The notes: generated by a model from the letters alone, not told the origin. A DNA stretch of 5,067 bases from Desulfovibrio sp. (GCA_031255035.1 JAIRTI010000241.1:1-5067), one strand, 5' to 3'; shown: positions 1 through 5,030, counted from the stretch's first letter. Translations and numbers: made by a program.

Positions 1-49
1 CCCTGGACCCGGCGATTAGGTGGCTGATAGTCGTGCCCTGTCGCTATGT

Positions 50-100
50 GCAGCCGGAACCCAAGTGGCGCCCCTGTTGATACGCGCAGCCGGAACCCAA
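50..100. repeat. 15-base direct repeat, two copies; possible IS end
   Basis: The 15-base word GCAGCCGGAACCCAA occurs at 50-64 and again, exactly, at 86-100, a spacing of 36 bases. The bases just before each copy are also alike (TATGT and TACGC). Repeated, spaced transposase-binding words of this kind are typical of the ends of IS21-family insertion sequences, so the window may start inside the right end of such an element. This is only an inference: no transposase reading frame is present here and no TG...CA boundary can be assigned. Alternatives are an intergenic repeat family or a regulator binding pair. Confidence 0.45.
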
Positions 101-105
101 ACTGA

Positions 106-157
106 GGGGGTCCGGGGTAAATCATTTCCCCCGGCGGGGTCCGGGGCAGCGCCCCGG
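106..157 (-). repeat. GC-rich double-hairpin intergenic element, possible terminator of the leftward cluster
   Basis: Two hairpins lie side by side. The first pairs CCGGGG (112-117) with CCCCGG (129-134) around an AT-rich loop. The second pairs CCGGGGC (141-147) with GCCCCGG (151-157) around a 3-base loop. The word GGGGTCCGGGG appears twice (107-117 and 136-146), once before each loop. Elements built from this word are, as far as I recall, common between genes in Desulfovibrio and other GC-rich genomes. It sits about 50 bases beyond the stop of the racemase gene, so it could end transcription from that side, although no T-tract follows in either direction. It may equally be a REP-like repeat. 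Confidence 0.6.
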
Positions 158-204
158 CCGCCGGAGGCATTGCCTTTCAAAGTTAATCCATTCCAGATCG
201 AAGG

Positions 205-1209
205 CTACAGGTAGGCGACGCCTTCGGCGGCGAGCGAAACCGGGCCCGATATCCAGGCGAGTTTGGGTTGGCGGTCGGAGTTTTGTGGGGCGCCGGCGTT
301 TTCGGGGCTTGGGTCGCCGGCGTCATGAAAGAGCACGCGCAAGGTTCCGCCGCCGGGTTGTCTGACGTCCACCGCCTGAAGCTCCTTGTCGGGCAGGGTC
401 ATGCGCAAGGCCAGGGCCAGGGCGAGGGAGGCCGAGCCGCAGGCGCTTTCCATGTGCTCGGAATTGGTGGCGCGCACGGCAACGGCCGGGTACAGGGCAT
501 AACCTTCCGCAACGGGCTCGTACCAGACGACGCCCGAGGCCGGGGCGTCCGACAGTCCGCAGAGATGCCGCCAGGCGGCGCTTTCCTTCATCCAGGCTGT
601 TGCGGACAGGTCCGGCAGCGGATGGCGGCTCGCGTCAACAAGCAGGTGCGGCATGCCGGGCATGCTGACGAGGATCACCCCCCGCTGCATGGGGCGGCAC
701 ACGGTGGCCGGGGCCGAACAGTCCACCAGGGCGGCGCAGAAGAGCCGTTCGGGCGCCGCGTCGCCGCCTTCCGGAGCGTCTTGCTGACGGCATTGGCCGC
801 CGGCCGCGGCGAAACATTCGGGAAAGGCAGCGATGGTCCGGTACAGGCCGGGAGCGTCGGCGGCAAGCAGCACCCGCACCGGACGCCTCGCCCCGGAGAC
901 GGCGATGACGCCGCCCCAGACCGGCGTTTCGCCCTCTGCCGAAAAAAGACCGAGACGACCCTGGCGGACCAGCATGAGGGCGGCGGCGCGGGTGGCGTTG
1001 ACGCAGAATTCCCCTCCCATCATATGCAGGCGGGCCGGCGCGCCTTGCGCGGGCGGGTAGAGCGCCCCCACCTGTTCGGCGCCCAGGTGCATGGCCCCCA
1101 TAAGTTCGGCCGCCAGCGCCGGAAAGCTTCCTTCGGGCAACAGGGGATCGTGCAGCAAAATGGTGGGATTGCCGCTCGGGATGATTTTACTGAAAGAATA
1201 CGCTGTCAT
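205..1209 (-). CDS. DapF/CntK-like amino acid racemase (epimerase)
   Basis: The 334-residue product belongs to the PLP-independent, two-cysteine epimerase fold of diaminopimelate epimerase. The N-terminus has SFSKIIPSGNPTIL (5-18). The first catalytic cysteine is C69 in GGEFCVNAT (65-73) and the second is C257 in ESACGSAS (254-261). A conserved QPGGG follows at 284-288, and the tail AAEGVAYL ends the protein. The PSGN start, the EQVG segment (45-48) and the EFC.NAT motif resemble the staphylococcal histidine racemase CntK more than classical DapF, which has a GNG-type motif around its first cysteine. Both cysteines are kept, so activity is likely, but the substrate is unknown. No CntL or CntM metallophore genes are in the window. 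It starts 25 bases after rny on the same strand, with no terminator between, so co-transcription is likely. The ribosome site is weak; the start is chosen because the family N-terminus begins here. A linker rich in G, P, N and D (297-315) is probably disordered. Confidence 0.85.
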   Translation of the reverse strand: MTAYSFSKIIPSGNPTILLHDPLLPEGSFPALAAELMGAMHLGAEQVGALYPPAQGAPARLHMMGGEFCVNATRAAALMLVRQGRLGLFSAEGETPVWGGVIAVSGARRPVRVLLAADAPGLYRTIAAFPECFAAAGGQCRQQDAPEGGDAAPERLFCAALVDCSAPATVCRPMQRGVILVSMPGMPHLLVDASRHPLPDLSATAWMKESAAWRHLCGLSDAPASGVVWYEPVAEGYALYPAVAVRATNSEHMESACGSASLALALALRMTLPDKELQAVDVRQPGGGTLRVLFHDAGDPSPENAGAPQNSDRQPKLAWISGPVSLAAEGVAYL

Positions 1210-1234
1210 ATAAGGCCAAAAAATCAGTGTTTCC

Positions 1235-2794
1235 CTATTTGGCGTAGCCCACGGCCCGGCGCTCGCGAATGACCGTCACCCGGATCTGGCCGGGGTAGGT
1301 CAGATTGCGTTCTATTTTTTCGGCGATGTCCTTGCACAGGAGGTAGGTGGTGTCGTCGTTGACGTCGTCCGAGTTGACCATCACCCGCACTTCCCGGCCG
1401 GCCTGGATGGCGTAGGCCTTGGCGATACCGTCAAAGGACGTGGCGATGTTTTCAAGGTCTTCCAGGCGCTTGACGTAGTTTTCCAGCAGTTCCTTGCGGG
1501 CGCCGGGGCGGGCGCCGGAAAGGCTGTCAGCGGCCTGGACGAGCACGGCCAGAGCGGTTTTCGGCGGCGTGTCCTCATGGTGGGCCGCGATGGCGTGGAT
1601 GATTTCCTTGTTCTCGCCGTAGCGCTTGGCCACATCCGCGCCGATGGTGGCGTGGGAGCCCTCGATTTCGTGATCCAGCGCCTTGCCGATGTCATGCAGA
1701 AGCCCGGCCCGTTTGGCCCGCTTGATGTCCAGGTTCAACTCGGCCGCCATGATGCCGCAGAGCGAAGAGACCTCAAGCGAGTGCTGGAGCACGTTCTGGG
1801 AAAAGCTGGTGCGGAATTTCAACTGCCCGAGCAGGCGCACGATATCGGGATGGATGCCGTGGACGCCGGCGTCAAAGGTGGCCTGCTCGCCCACTTCGCG
1901 CACGTGCACCTCAAGTTCCTGCTCCACCTTGGTCACAATGTCCTCAATGCGGGCCGGATGGATGCGCCCGTCCTGGATAAGTCGTTCCAGGGCCATCTTC
2001 GCCACCTGGCGGCGCAACGGGCTGTAGGCGGACAGGATAACCGTCTCCGGGGTGTCGTCGATAATGAGGTCAACGCCGGTGGCCGCTTCAAGGGCGCGGA
2101 TGTTGCGGCCTTCGCGGCCGATGATGCGGCCTTTCATGTCTTCGCTGGGCAGGGACACGGTGGTCACGGTCTGTTCGGCGACATAGTCGCCGGCATAGCG
2201 CTGGATGGCCGTGGCCAGGATTTCCTTGGCTTTGCGGTCAGCCACTTCCCTGGCTTCGCTTTCGATGACGCGCATCATCCTGGCGGCTTCGTGGCGGGTG
2301 CGGGCCTCGATGTCGGCGAAGAGCCGGGTCTTGGCTTCTTCGGCGGTGAGGCCGGCCACTTCCTGAAGCCGCCGTTCCTGCTCGTCAAGACGGTTGTTGA
2401 GCAGTGCGTCCAGGTCGTCGAGTTCTTTTTCTTTCCGGGCGAATTCTTTTTCCACCATGAGGAACTCCTGTTCCTTGCGGCGGGCGTTTTCAAGCTTGGC
2501 TTCAAGTTTTTCGCCGTGTTCCTCAAGTTTTTTATCCTTGGCCTTGAGTTCGCGCTCCTGTTCCTTGAGTTCCTGCTCGACCTGGCGCTTGGCTTCGAGC
2601 ACTTCATCCTTGCCCTGGAGCACTATTTCCTTTTTCTGGGCCTGGGCCTCCTTGCGGGCTTCCGCAACGATGCGCTGGGCCAGGTCGTTGGCGGCCTTGA
2701 CGCGCTTGCCGCCGACAATGCGGGATAAAAAAAAACCGAACAGCGCGCCGATAACGATGGCTGCCGCTCCGTAAATGATGTACGTGGAATGCAT
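1235..2794 (-). CDS. rny: Ribonuclease Y (membrane-anchored endoribonuclease)
   Basis: The 519-residue product has the full RNase Y layout and the usual family length. A single membrane helix occupies about residues 4-26. A long charged coiled coil, rich in K and E, follows to about 180. A KH RNA-binding domain (about 205-275) carries GRIIGREGRN at 222-231. An HD phosphohydrolase domain (about 335-430) has HSLEVS at 338-343 and the metal-binding pair HD at 367-368, with further histidines at H381 and H405-H406. The C-terminal domain ends at YAK. RNase Y makes the first cut in the decay of many mRNAs, acting on the inner face of the membrane. The start is set by the membrane anchor and a good ribosome site. 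The frame stays open upstream to 3049, but that stretch runs through terminator and 6S RNA sequence and is not coding. It follows 6S RNA and precedes the racemase gene. Confidence 0.97.
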   Translation of the reverse strand: MHSTYIIYGAAAIVIGALFGFFLSRIVGGKRVKAANDLAQRIVAEARKEAQAQKKEIVLQGKDEVLEAKRQVEQELKEQERELKAKDKKLEEHGEKLEAKLENARRKEQEFLMVEKEFARKEKELDDLDALLNNRLDEQERRLQEVAGLTAEEAKTRLFADIEARTRHEAARMMRVIESEAREVADRKAKEILATAIQRYAGDYVAEQTVTTVSLPSEDMKGRIIGREGRNIRALEAATGVDLIIDDTPETVILSAYSPLRRQVAKMALERLIQDGRIHPARIEDIVTKVEQELEVHVREVGEQATFDAGVHGIHPDIVRLLGQLKFRTSFSQNVLQHSLEVSSLCGIMAAELNLDIKRAKRAGLLHDIGKALDHEIEGSHATIGADVAKRYGENKEIIHAIAAHHEDTPPKTALAVLVQAADSLSGARPGARKELLENYVKRLEDLENIATSFDGIAKAYAIQAGREVRVMVNSDDVNDDTTYLLCKDIAEKIERNLTYPGQIRVTVIRERRAVGYAK

Positions 2795-2798
2795 GGAA

Positions 2799-2804
2799 AC
2801 CTCA
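2799..2804 (-). promoter_or_regulatory. Ribosome binding site of rny
   Basis: TGAGGT lies five bases before the ATG at 2794 once the AGG core is counted. This supports the 519-residue form over any longer in-frame version. An ATG inside the nearby CATATG is in a different frame and leads nowhere. Confidence 0.65.
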
Positions 2805-2849
2805 TATGGCTGACGGACGGCATTGTCCGGTGAATCCAGGGAAGCGCTG

Positions 2850-2905
2850 AAAAAAAAGCCCCGCTTATTTCCGCAAACCGACATTCCGGCGGAAAAAAGC
2901 AGGGC
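2850..2905 (-). terminator. Strong rho-independent terminator between 6S RNA and rny
   Basis: Read on the minus strand, GCCCTGC (2905-2899) pairs with GCGGGGC (2864-2858). The next ten bases, TTTTTTCCGC (2898-2889), pair with GCGGAAATAA (2874-2865). Together they form a 17-bp stem with one U-U mismatch and one G-U pair, closed by a 14-base loop and followed directly by eight Ts (2857-2850). This is a near-ideal intrinsic terminator. It would end the 6S transcript and set the level of read-through into rny, whose start codon lies 55 bases further on. No clear promoter is visible in those 55 bases. Confidence 0.85.
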
Positions 2906-2909
2906 CTGC
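2893..2909 (-). terminator. Small alternative hairpin with T-tract, overlapping the main terminator
   Basis: GCAGG (2909-2905) pairs with CCTGC (2903-2899) as a compact palindrome, followed by six Ts (2898-2893). The loop is a single base, so in practice four pairs with a three-base loop would form. Its right arm is the same sequence that forms the left arm of the larger terminator, so the two hairpins cannot coexist. It may end the 6S RNA early, or simply form first and then be displaced. Confidence 0.4.
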
Positions 2910-2929
2910 AACGCAAGCGCGCTGCGTGG

Positions 2930-3138
2930 AAAAAGCGTGGTTGTCACCCCGGATGAGCCGTGCGGCTGCCCTCCCGCAGGACCTTGACTTTGCCCACGGC
3001 GGGACGATTGGACGACCTTCAGGCTTCCCGGTGCTGGCCGGGCATGCACACCGTATCGTCGGCAAGTCCCTTAATGAATGCTTGTGAGGCCAGCGACGGC
3101 ACCCGACACGCGCACTCCAGGGTATGCAACCAGCGGGT
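2930..3138 (-). ncRNA. ssrS: 6S RNA
   Basis: 6S RNA mimics an open promoter and binds the housekeeping RNA polymerase holoenzyme. On the minus strand the apical part GTGTGCATGCCCGG, then CCGGGAAGCCT, matches the conserved 6S segment found in E. coli (GAGCATGCTCGG...CCGAGAAGCCT). The fold can be traced. The outer stem pairs 3135-3127 with 2943-2936 and 3123-3117 with 2952-2946. The next stem pairs 3110-3098 with 2970-2959 and 3094-3088 with 2983-2976. A large asymmetric bubble comes next (3087-3069). An inner stem pairs GACTTGCC (3068-3061) with 2994-2986, then GACGA (3060-3056) with TCGTC (3015-3011). The apical hairpin is CCCGG/CCGGG (3042-3038 with 3031-3027). The length of about 205 bases is slightly above the usual 180-200. 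Its place directly after zapA is the same as in E. coli. The ends are estimated from the closing stem, and no promoter of its own is evident. The remaining protein-free sequence around it holds hairpins only. Confidence 0.9.
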
Positions 3139-3173
3139 AAGGACGGCAAAGCGGCATGACCGCGTTTCACCGC

Positions 3174-3199
3174 GCGAAAGGAAGCGCTGCTCCTTTCGC
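3174..3199 (-). repeat. Perfect 9-bp inverted repeat between zapA and 6S RNA
   Basis: GCGAAAGGA (3199-3191) and TCCTTTCGC (3182-3174) form a perfect 9-bp stem with an 8-base loop, starting 11 bases after the zapA stop codon. There is no T-tract, so it is not a standard terminator. It could protect the 3' end of the zapA message, mark a processing point for the 6S 5' leader, or be a weak terminator. Confidence 0.6.
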
Positions 3200-3209
3200 C
3201 AACAAGCGT

Positions 3210-3476
3210 TTATCCCGCGACTTTTTGTATGGCGCCCAGAATTTCCTCAATGCGCCCGGCCGTTTCTTTCTTGTCACGCTGCAACAGCAGCACATCATCG
3301 GCAAGAGAAAGGGCGAGGAACGCAAAGAGTTTTTCTTTGCTTAACATTCCGCCGTGTTGCCCCATTCTTGAAAAACGCTCTTCGAGGAGCTTTCGCGCTC
3401 GCTCGATACGCGCCGGGTCGGCTTCCGCCCGAAACGAAAGTTCCAGCCCCAGCACTTCAAGAACATGGCTGTGCAT
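3210..3476 (-). CDS. zapA: Cell division protein ZapA
   Basis: The 88-residue product fits ZapA in size and pattern. A short N-terminal beta region, with VLEVLGLELSFRAEAD at 5-20, is followed by a helix (about 21-38), a glycine-bearing turn (HGGM, 41-44) and a C-terminal coiled-coil helix (about 46-85) with the family-like core LFAFLALSLADDVLLLQ (50-66). ZapA binds FtsZ and bundles its filaments at the mid-cell ring. It starts four bases after the stop of the coiled-coil gene ahead of it, so the two are almost certainly translated from one message. The 6S RNA follows on the same strand, as in many proteobacteria. The family is weakly conserved in sequence, so the call rests on length, pattern and context together. 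Confidence 0.9.
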   Translation of the reverse strand: MHSHVLEVLGLELSFRAEADPARIERARKLLEERFSRMGQHGGMLSKEKLFAFLALSLADDVLLLQRDKKETAGRIEEILGAIQKVAG

Positions 3477-3480
3477 GGCG

Positions 3481-3849
3481 TTACTCTTGATCCGTCTGTT
3501 CCCTGATGCGGCCGATAAGGGTCTCTATACGCGACAGGGCGTCGGAATTGCGGGCGCGCTCGGATTCCAACGTCTCTCTGAGGGTCCGGGTTTCATTGCC
3601 CATAGCGCTCGTTTCCTTCTGGCTCGCCTCTTTCAAGGCGGCCAGTTCCTGGTCGCGGGCCTGGCGGAGCGACTTCATTTCCTCTTGATGCGCTTCCTTC
3701 AGAGCGGTCACAACGCGATCGTGTTCTTCTTTCACCCCGGCAAGCGACTCTTCGCGCGTGGCGCGTAAAACGGCGTTTTCGGCACGCAGAGTCCCGACCC
3801 TGTCCAGAAGAGTATTTACTCGTTGTTCCAGTTGATCAAGTAGTTCCAT
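3481..3849 (-). CDS. Coiled-coil protein, probable ZapB-like division factor
   Basis: The 122-residue product is almost entirely predicted coiled coil, with heptad-like leucines and alternating K/E charge, and has no membrane segment or signal peptide. Its first 30 residues, MELLDQLEQRVNTLLDRVGT and on to AENAVLR, resemble the start of ZapB, the partner that links ZapA to the division apparatus. At 122 residues it is longer than the 81 of E. coli ZapB. Being immediately upstream of zapA supports the role, but coiled coils resemble each other by composition, so the name is not certain. The ATG at 3849 is chosen because the ZapB-like pattern begins here. A TTG start 30 bases earlier (3879) would add ten residues but lacks a ribosome site. 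The ATG too has only a weak one. Confidence 0.8.
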   Translation of the reverse strand: MELLDQLEQRVNTLLDRVGTLRAENAVLRATREESLAGVKEEHDRVVTALKEAHQEEMKSLRQARDQELAALKEASQKETSAMGNETRTLRETLESERARNSDALSRIETLIGRIREQTDQE

Positions 3850-3883
3850 GGCCCGAAGATAATCTTTATTACCTCTCAAGGCA

Positions 3884-3910
3884 AGGAATAAAGCGACAGG
3901 AATAAAGCGA
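3884..3910. repeat. 13-base tandem direct repeat in the zapB-like leader
   Basis: AGGAATAAAGCGA occurs at 3884-3896 and again at 3898-3910, a period of 14 bases. Directly beside it, GCGATA and TATCGC (3907-3928) form an inverted repeat that shares the last bases of the second copy. Tandem words next to a promoter may bind a regulator twice on neighbouring helical turns, but could also be a simple slippage duplication. Confidence 0.5.
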
Positions 3911-3940
3911 TAGAAAAGGTTTTATCGCCATCACAATCGG

Positions 3941-3969
3941 TTAATTCATGTGCTGCCTATATCGGTCAA
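3941..3969 (-). promoter_or_regulatory. Possible promoter of the zapB-like/zapA/6S unit
   Basis: On the minus strand TTGACC (3969-3964) is a good -35 box. Seventeen bases later AATTAA (3946-3941) is a poor -10 box. It points toward the zapB-like gene, about 90 bases away. The region is AT-rich as expected, but the weak -10 makes this tentative. Confidence 0.3.
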
Positions 3970-3970
3970 C

Positions 3971-3996
3971 TTAACTTGTTATCGACAGTTTATAAG
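3971..3996 (+). promoter_or_regulatory. Possible promoter of the toxin-antitoxin operon
   Basis: TATAAG at 3991-3996 is a fair -10 box in an AT-rich stretch. The only -35-like word near it, TTAACT (3971-3976), is spaced 14 bases away, which is short. Transcription would begin near 4003, just before the palindrome at 4008-4034, which is where a repressor site would be effective. Confidence 0.35.
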
Positions 3997-4007
3997 AAAG
4001 CATCTTG

Positions 4008-4034
4008 ACGTGTACAGCGATAAGCTGTACACGT
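4008..4034. promoter_or_regulatory. Perfect 11+11 bp palindrome, probable antitoxin operator
   Basis: ACGTGTACAGC (4008-4018) and GCTGTACACGT (4024-4034) are perfect inverted repeats around a 5-base spacer. The site ends 18 bases before the antitoxin ATG. Ribbon-helix-helix antitoxins bind such palindromes in their own promoters as dimers or with the toxin, so this is the expected autoregulatory operator. It could also form a hairpin in the 5' leader of the message. Confidence 0.75.
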
Positions 4035-4052
4035 TGAAAAAGAGAGCGCTTC

Positions 4053-4361
4053 ATGAATCCACAAACCCCCGAGACCCAGTCGCCTACTGTGCGCATTGAC
4101 GCCCGTATTCCAGCCCATATCAAAGAAAATCTCGCCATGGCCGCTGCCCTGCAAGGCCGGACGCAGACGGATTTTCTCATAGCCGCCGTCAATGACGCGG
4201 CACAGAAGGTCATTGCCGAGCACAGCCTGATCCGGTTGTGTCTGGAGGATCAAAAAATGCTGGCCGCCGCGCTGCTGGATGAAAACCGCCGCCCGAACGA
4301 GCGAACCGAACGCTTGCGTAAAGCAATGCGTGATCATGAGCGCAACGTGGAAAGTCTGTGA
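4053..4361 (+). CDS. DUF1778 (TacA-like) ribbon-helix-helix antitoxin
   Basis: The 102-residue product has the DUF1778 antitoxin layout. A DNA-contacting beta strand with its flanks is at 11-20 (PTVRIDARIP). Helix A covers about 21-33, and helix B begins at TQTDFLIAAV (37-46). A helical, charged C-terminal tail (about 65-102) in this family wraps and blocks the toxin. RIDARIP followed by IKE is close to the RL.ARLP...K signature I know for the family. AGAGAG at 4041-4046 serves as ribosome site, six bases before the ATG. The stop TGA overlaps the GTG start of the toxin, which implies translational coupling. It is expected to repress its own promoter through the palindrome just upstream. Confidence 0.92.
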   Translation: MNPQTPETQSPTVRIDARIPAHIKENLAMAAALQGRTQTDFLIAAVNDAAQKVIAEHSLIRLCLEDQKMLAAALLDENRRPNERTERLRKAMRDHERNVESL

Positions 4362-4873
4362 CGATCCTAAATGCGCGTATGGCGCCGCTCCGCCCGGACG
4401 GCGCGGAACACGACCGCTCGGGTTTTTCCTGCGGTGACGAGGCGCTTGACCGTTACCTGAAAACACAGGCCGGGCAGGATATGCGCCGGGGCTTTGCCAA
4501 TGTGATTGTGGCGGCGGCGCCGTATTCGGCAGCTATTTCAGGCTTCTATACATTGTCCGCCGCCTCCGCCGACCTGACCGAATTGCCGGAGGCCATGCGC
4601 CGTAAATTGCCGCGCTACGGCCAAGTGCCCGCCGTGCTTTTGGGCCGCCTCGCCGTGGCCTCTGTATGCCAAGGGCGGGGTCTGGGCGCTCTTTTGCTGG
4701 CCGACGCGGTAAAACGCGCCCTACGCGGCGAACTGGCCTGGGCGATTTTTTTGATAAAAGCCAAACACGACCAAGCCGCCGCGTTTTACAGCCATTTCGG
4801 GTTTTCCTCTTTTGTACACGACCCTTTGCTACTCTGGCTCACCCGCCGGCAAGCGCAAAGCTTCGTTGATTAG
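4358..4873 (+). CDS. GNAT acetyltransferase toxin (TacT-like)
   Basis: The 171-residue product is a GNAT-fold acetyltransferase of the toxin type that acetylates the amino group on charged tRNAs and blocks translation. The N-terminal part has the FSCGDEALDRYL segment (23-34), common in this toxin group. The acetyl-CoA loop is QGRGLG at 105-110, preceded by LLGRLAV (94-100). The typical AAFYSHFGF (141-149) holds Y144, the likely catalytic tyrosine. The tail lies at about 150-171. The start is GTG at 4358, overlapping the antitoxin stop by GTGA; an internal ATG at 4379 (residue 8) is possible. Length is normal and no key residue is missing, so the toxin looks intact. Its pairing with a DUF1778 antitoxin rules out an ordinary housekeeping acetyltransferase. 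Which tRNA it targets cannot be told from sequence. Confidence 0.92.
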   Translation: MTILNARMAPLRPDGAEHDRSGFSCGDEALDRYLKTQAGQDMRRGFANVIVAAAPYSAAISGFYTLSAASADLTELPEAMRRKLPRYGQVPAVLLGRLAVASVCQGRGLGALLLADAVKRALRGELAWAIFLIKAKHDQAAAFYSHFGFSSFVHDPLLLWLTRRQAQSFVD

Positions 4874-4905
4874 CCGCTACTTATTGATGATGCGGACCGA
4901 TATAA

Positions 4906-4989
4906 ATGGTACAGTTCCTACGGGATATTGCCGTCGACATGATTGCCGATATCCTTGCGGCCCTTATGCGGCGTTTCTATGACGACTAA
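4906..4989 (+). CDS. Possible 27-residue amphipathic peptide
   Basis: An ATG at 4906 opens a frame of 27 residues ending in a TAA at 4987-4989. The peptide starts MVQFLRDIAVDM, has a central IADILAALM and ends RRFYDD. Aspartates at 7, 11 and 15 fall on one helical face while I, V, L, A and M fill the other, giving a clear amphipathic helix. A long hairpin follows seven bases later, like a small transcription unit with its own end. The ribosome site is weak (GGAC at 4895-4898), and a TATAAA at 4901-4906 overlaps the start. I do not recognise the peptide. It may be a type I toxin-like membrane peptide, a remnant, or chance. Confidence 0.3.
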   Translation: MVQFLRDIAVDMIADILAALMRRFYDD

Positions 4990-4996
4990 ATAAGGT

Positions 4997-5030
4997 TGCC
5001 CCTACAGGAACGACCATTCCTATAGGGGCA
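4997..5030. terminator. Long imperfect hairpin, possible terminator of the toxin operon
   Basis: TGCCCCTA (4997-5004) pairs perfectly with TAGGGGCA (5023-5030). After a C-A mismatch, AGGAA (5006-5010) pairs with TTCCT (5017-5021) around a 6-base loop. This gives 13 pairs in total. The plus-strand 3' side is only TAAACTT, so it is weak as an intrinsic terminator. On the minus strand the trailing sequence is ACCTTATTTA, slightly better, so it may serve both directions. The remaining bases to 5067 hold only a short GATGG/CCATC inverted repeat (5038-5056). Confidence 0.55.

Noticed and set aside
20..214. Small plus-strand frame covering the left repeats
   Set aside because: It runs through the direct repeats and GC-rich hairpins, has no ribosome site and shows no protein-like pattern.
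268..1272. A long plus-strand open frame opposite the racemase gene
   Set aside because: It is rich in G, A, H and R with no recognisable domain and runs antisense to a well-supported gene. High GC content explains the lack of stops.
1577..2728. A 383-codon plus-strand frame opposite rny
   Set aside because: Its F, L, H and G rich product is the mirror of the K/E-rich RNase Y coiled coil. The minus-strand gene has clear KH and HD domains.
2795..3049. An 85-residue N-terminal extension of RNase Y in the same frame
   Set aside because: It would cross the terminator and part of the 6S RNA, does not fit the family N-terminus, and would put residues before the membrane anchor. The ATG at 2794 has a ribosome site and gives normal length.
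2960..3490. Plus-strand frame of 176 codons across 6S RNA and zapA
   Set aside because: No domain is recognised, and it overlaps a structured RNA and zapA on the other strand.
3884..3910. The two tandem 13-base repeats as the start of a CRISPR array
   Set aside because: Only two copies with a one-base spacer, which is far from CRISPR repeat and spacer lengths, and no cas genes are present.
3990..4466. Minus-strand frame opposite the antitoxin and the start of the toxin
   Set aside because: No domain is recognised, and the plus-strand pair has family motifs, overlap coupling and an operator.
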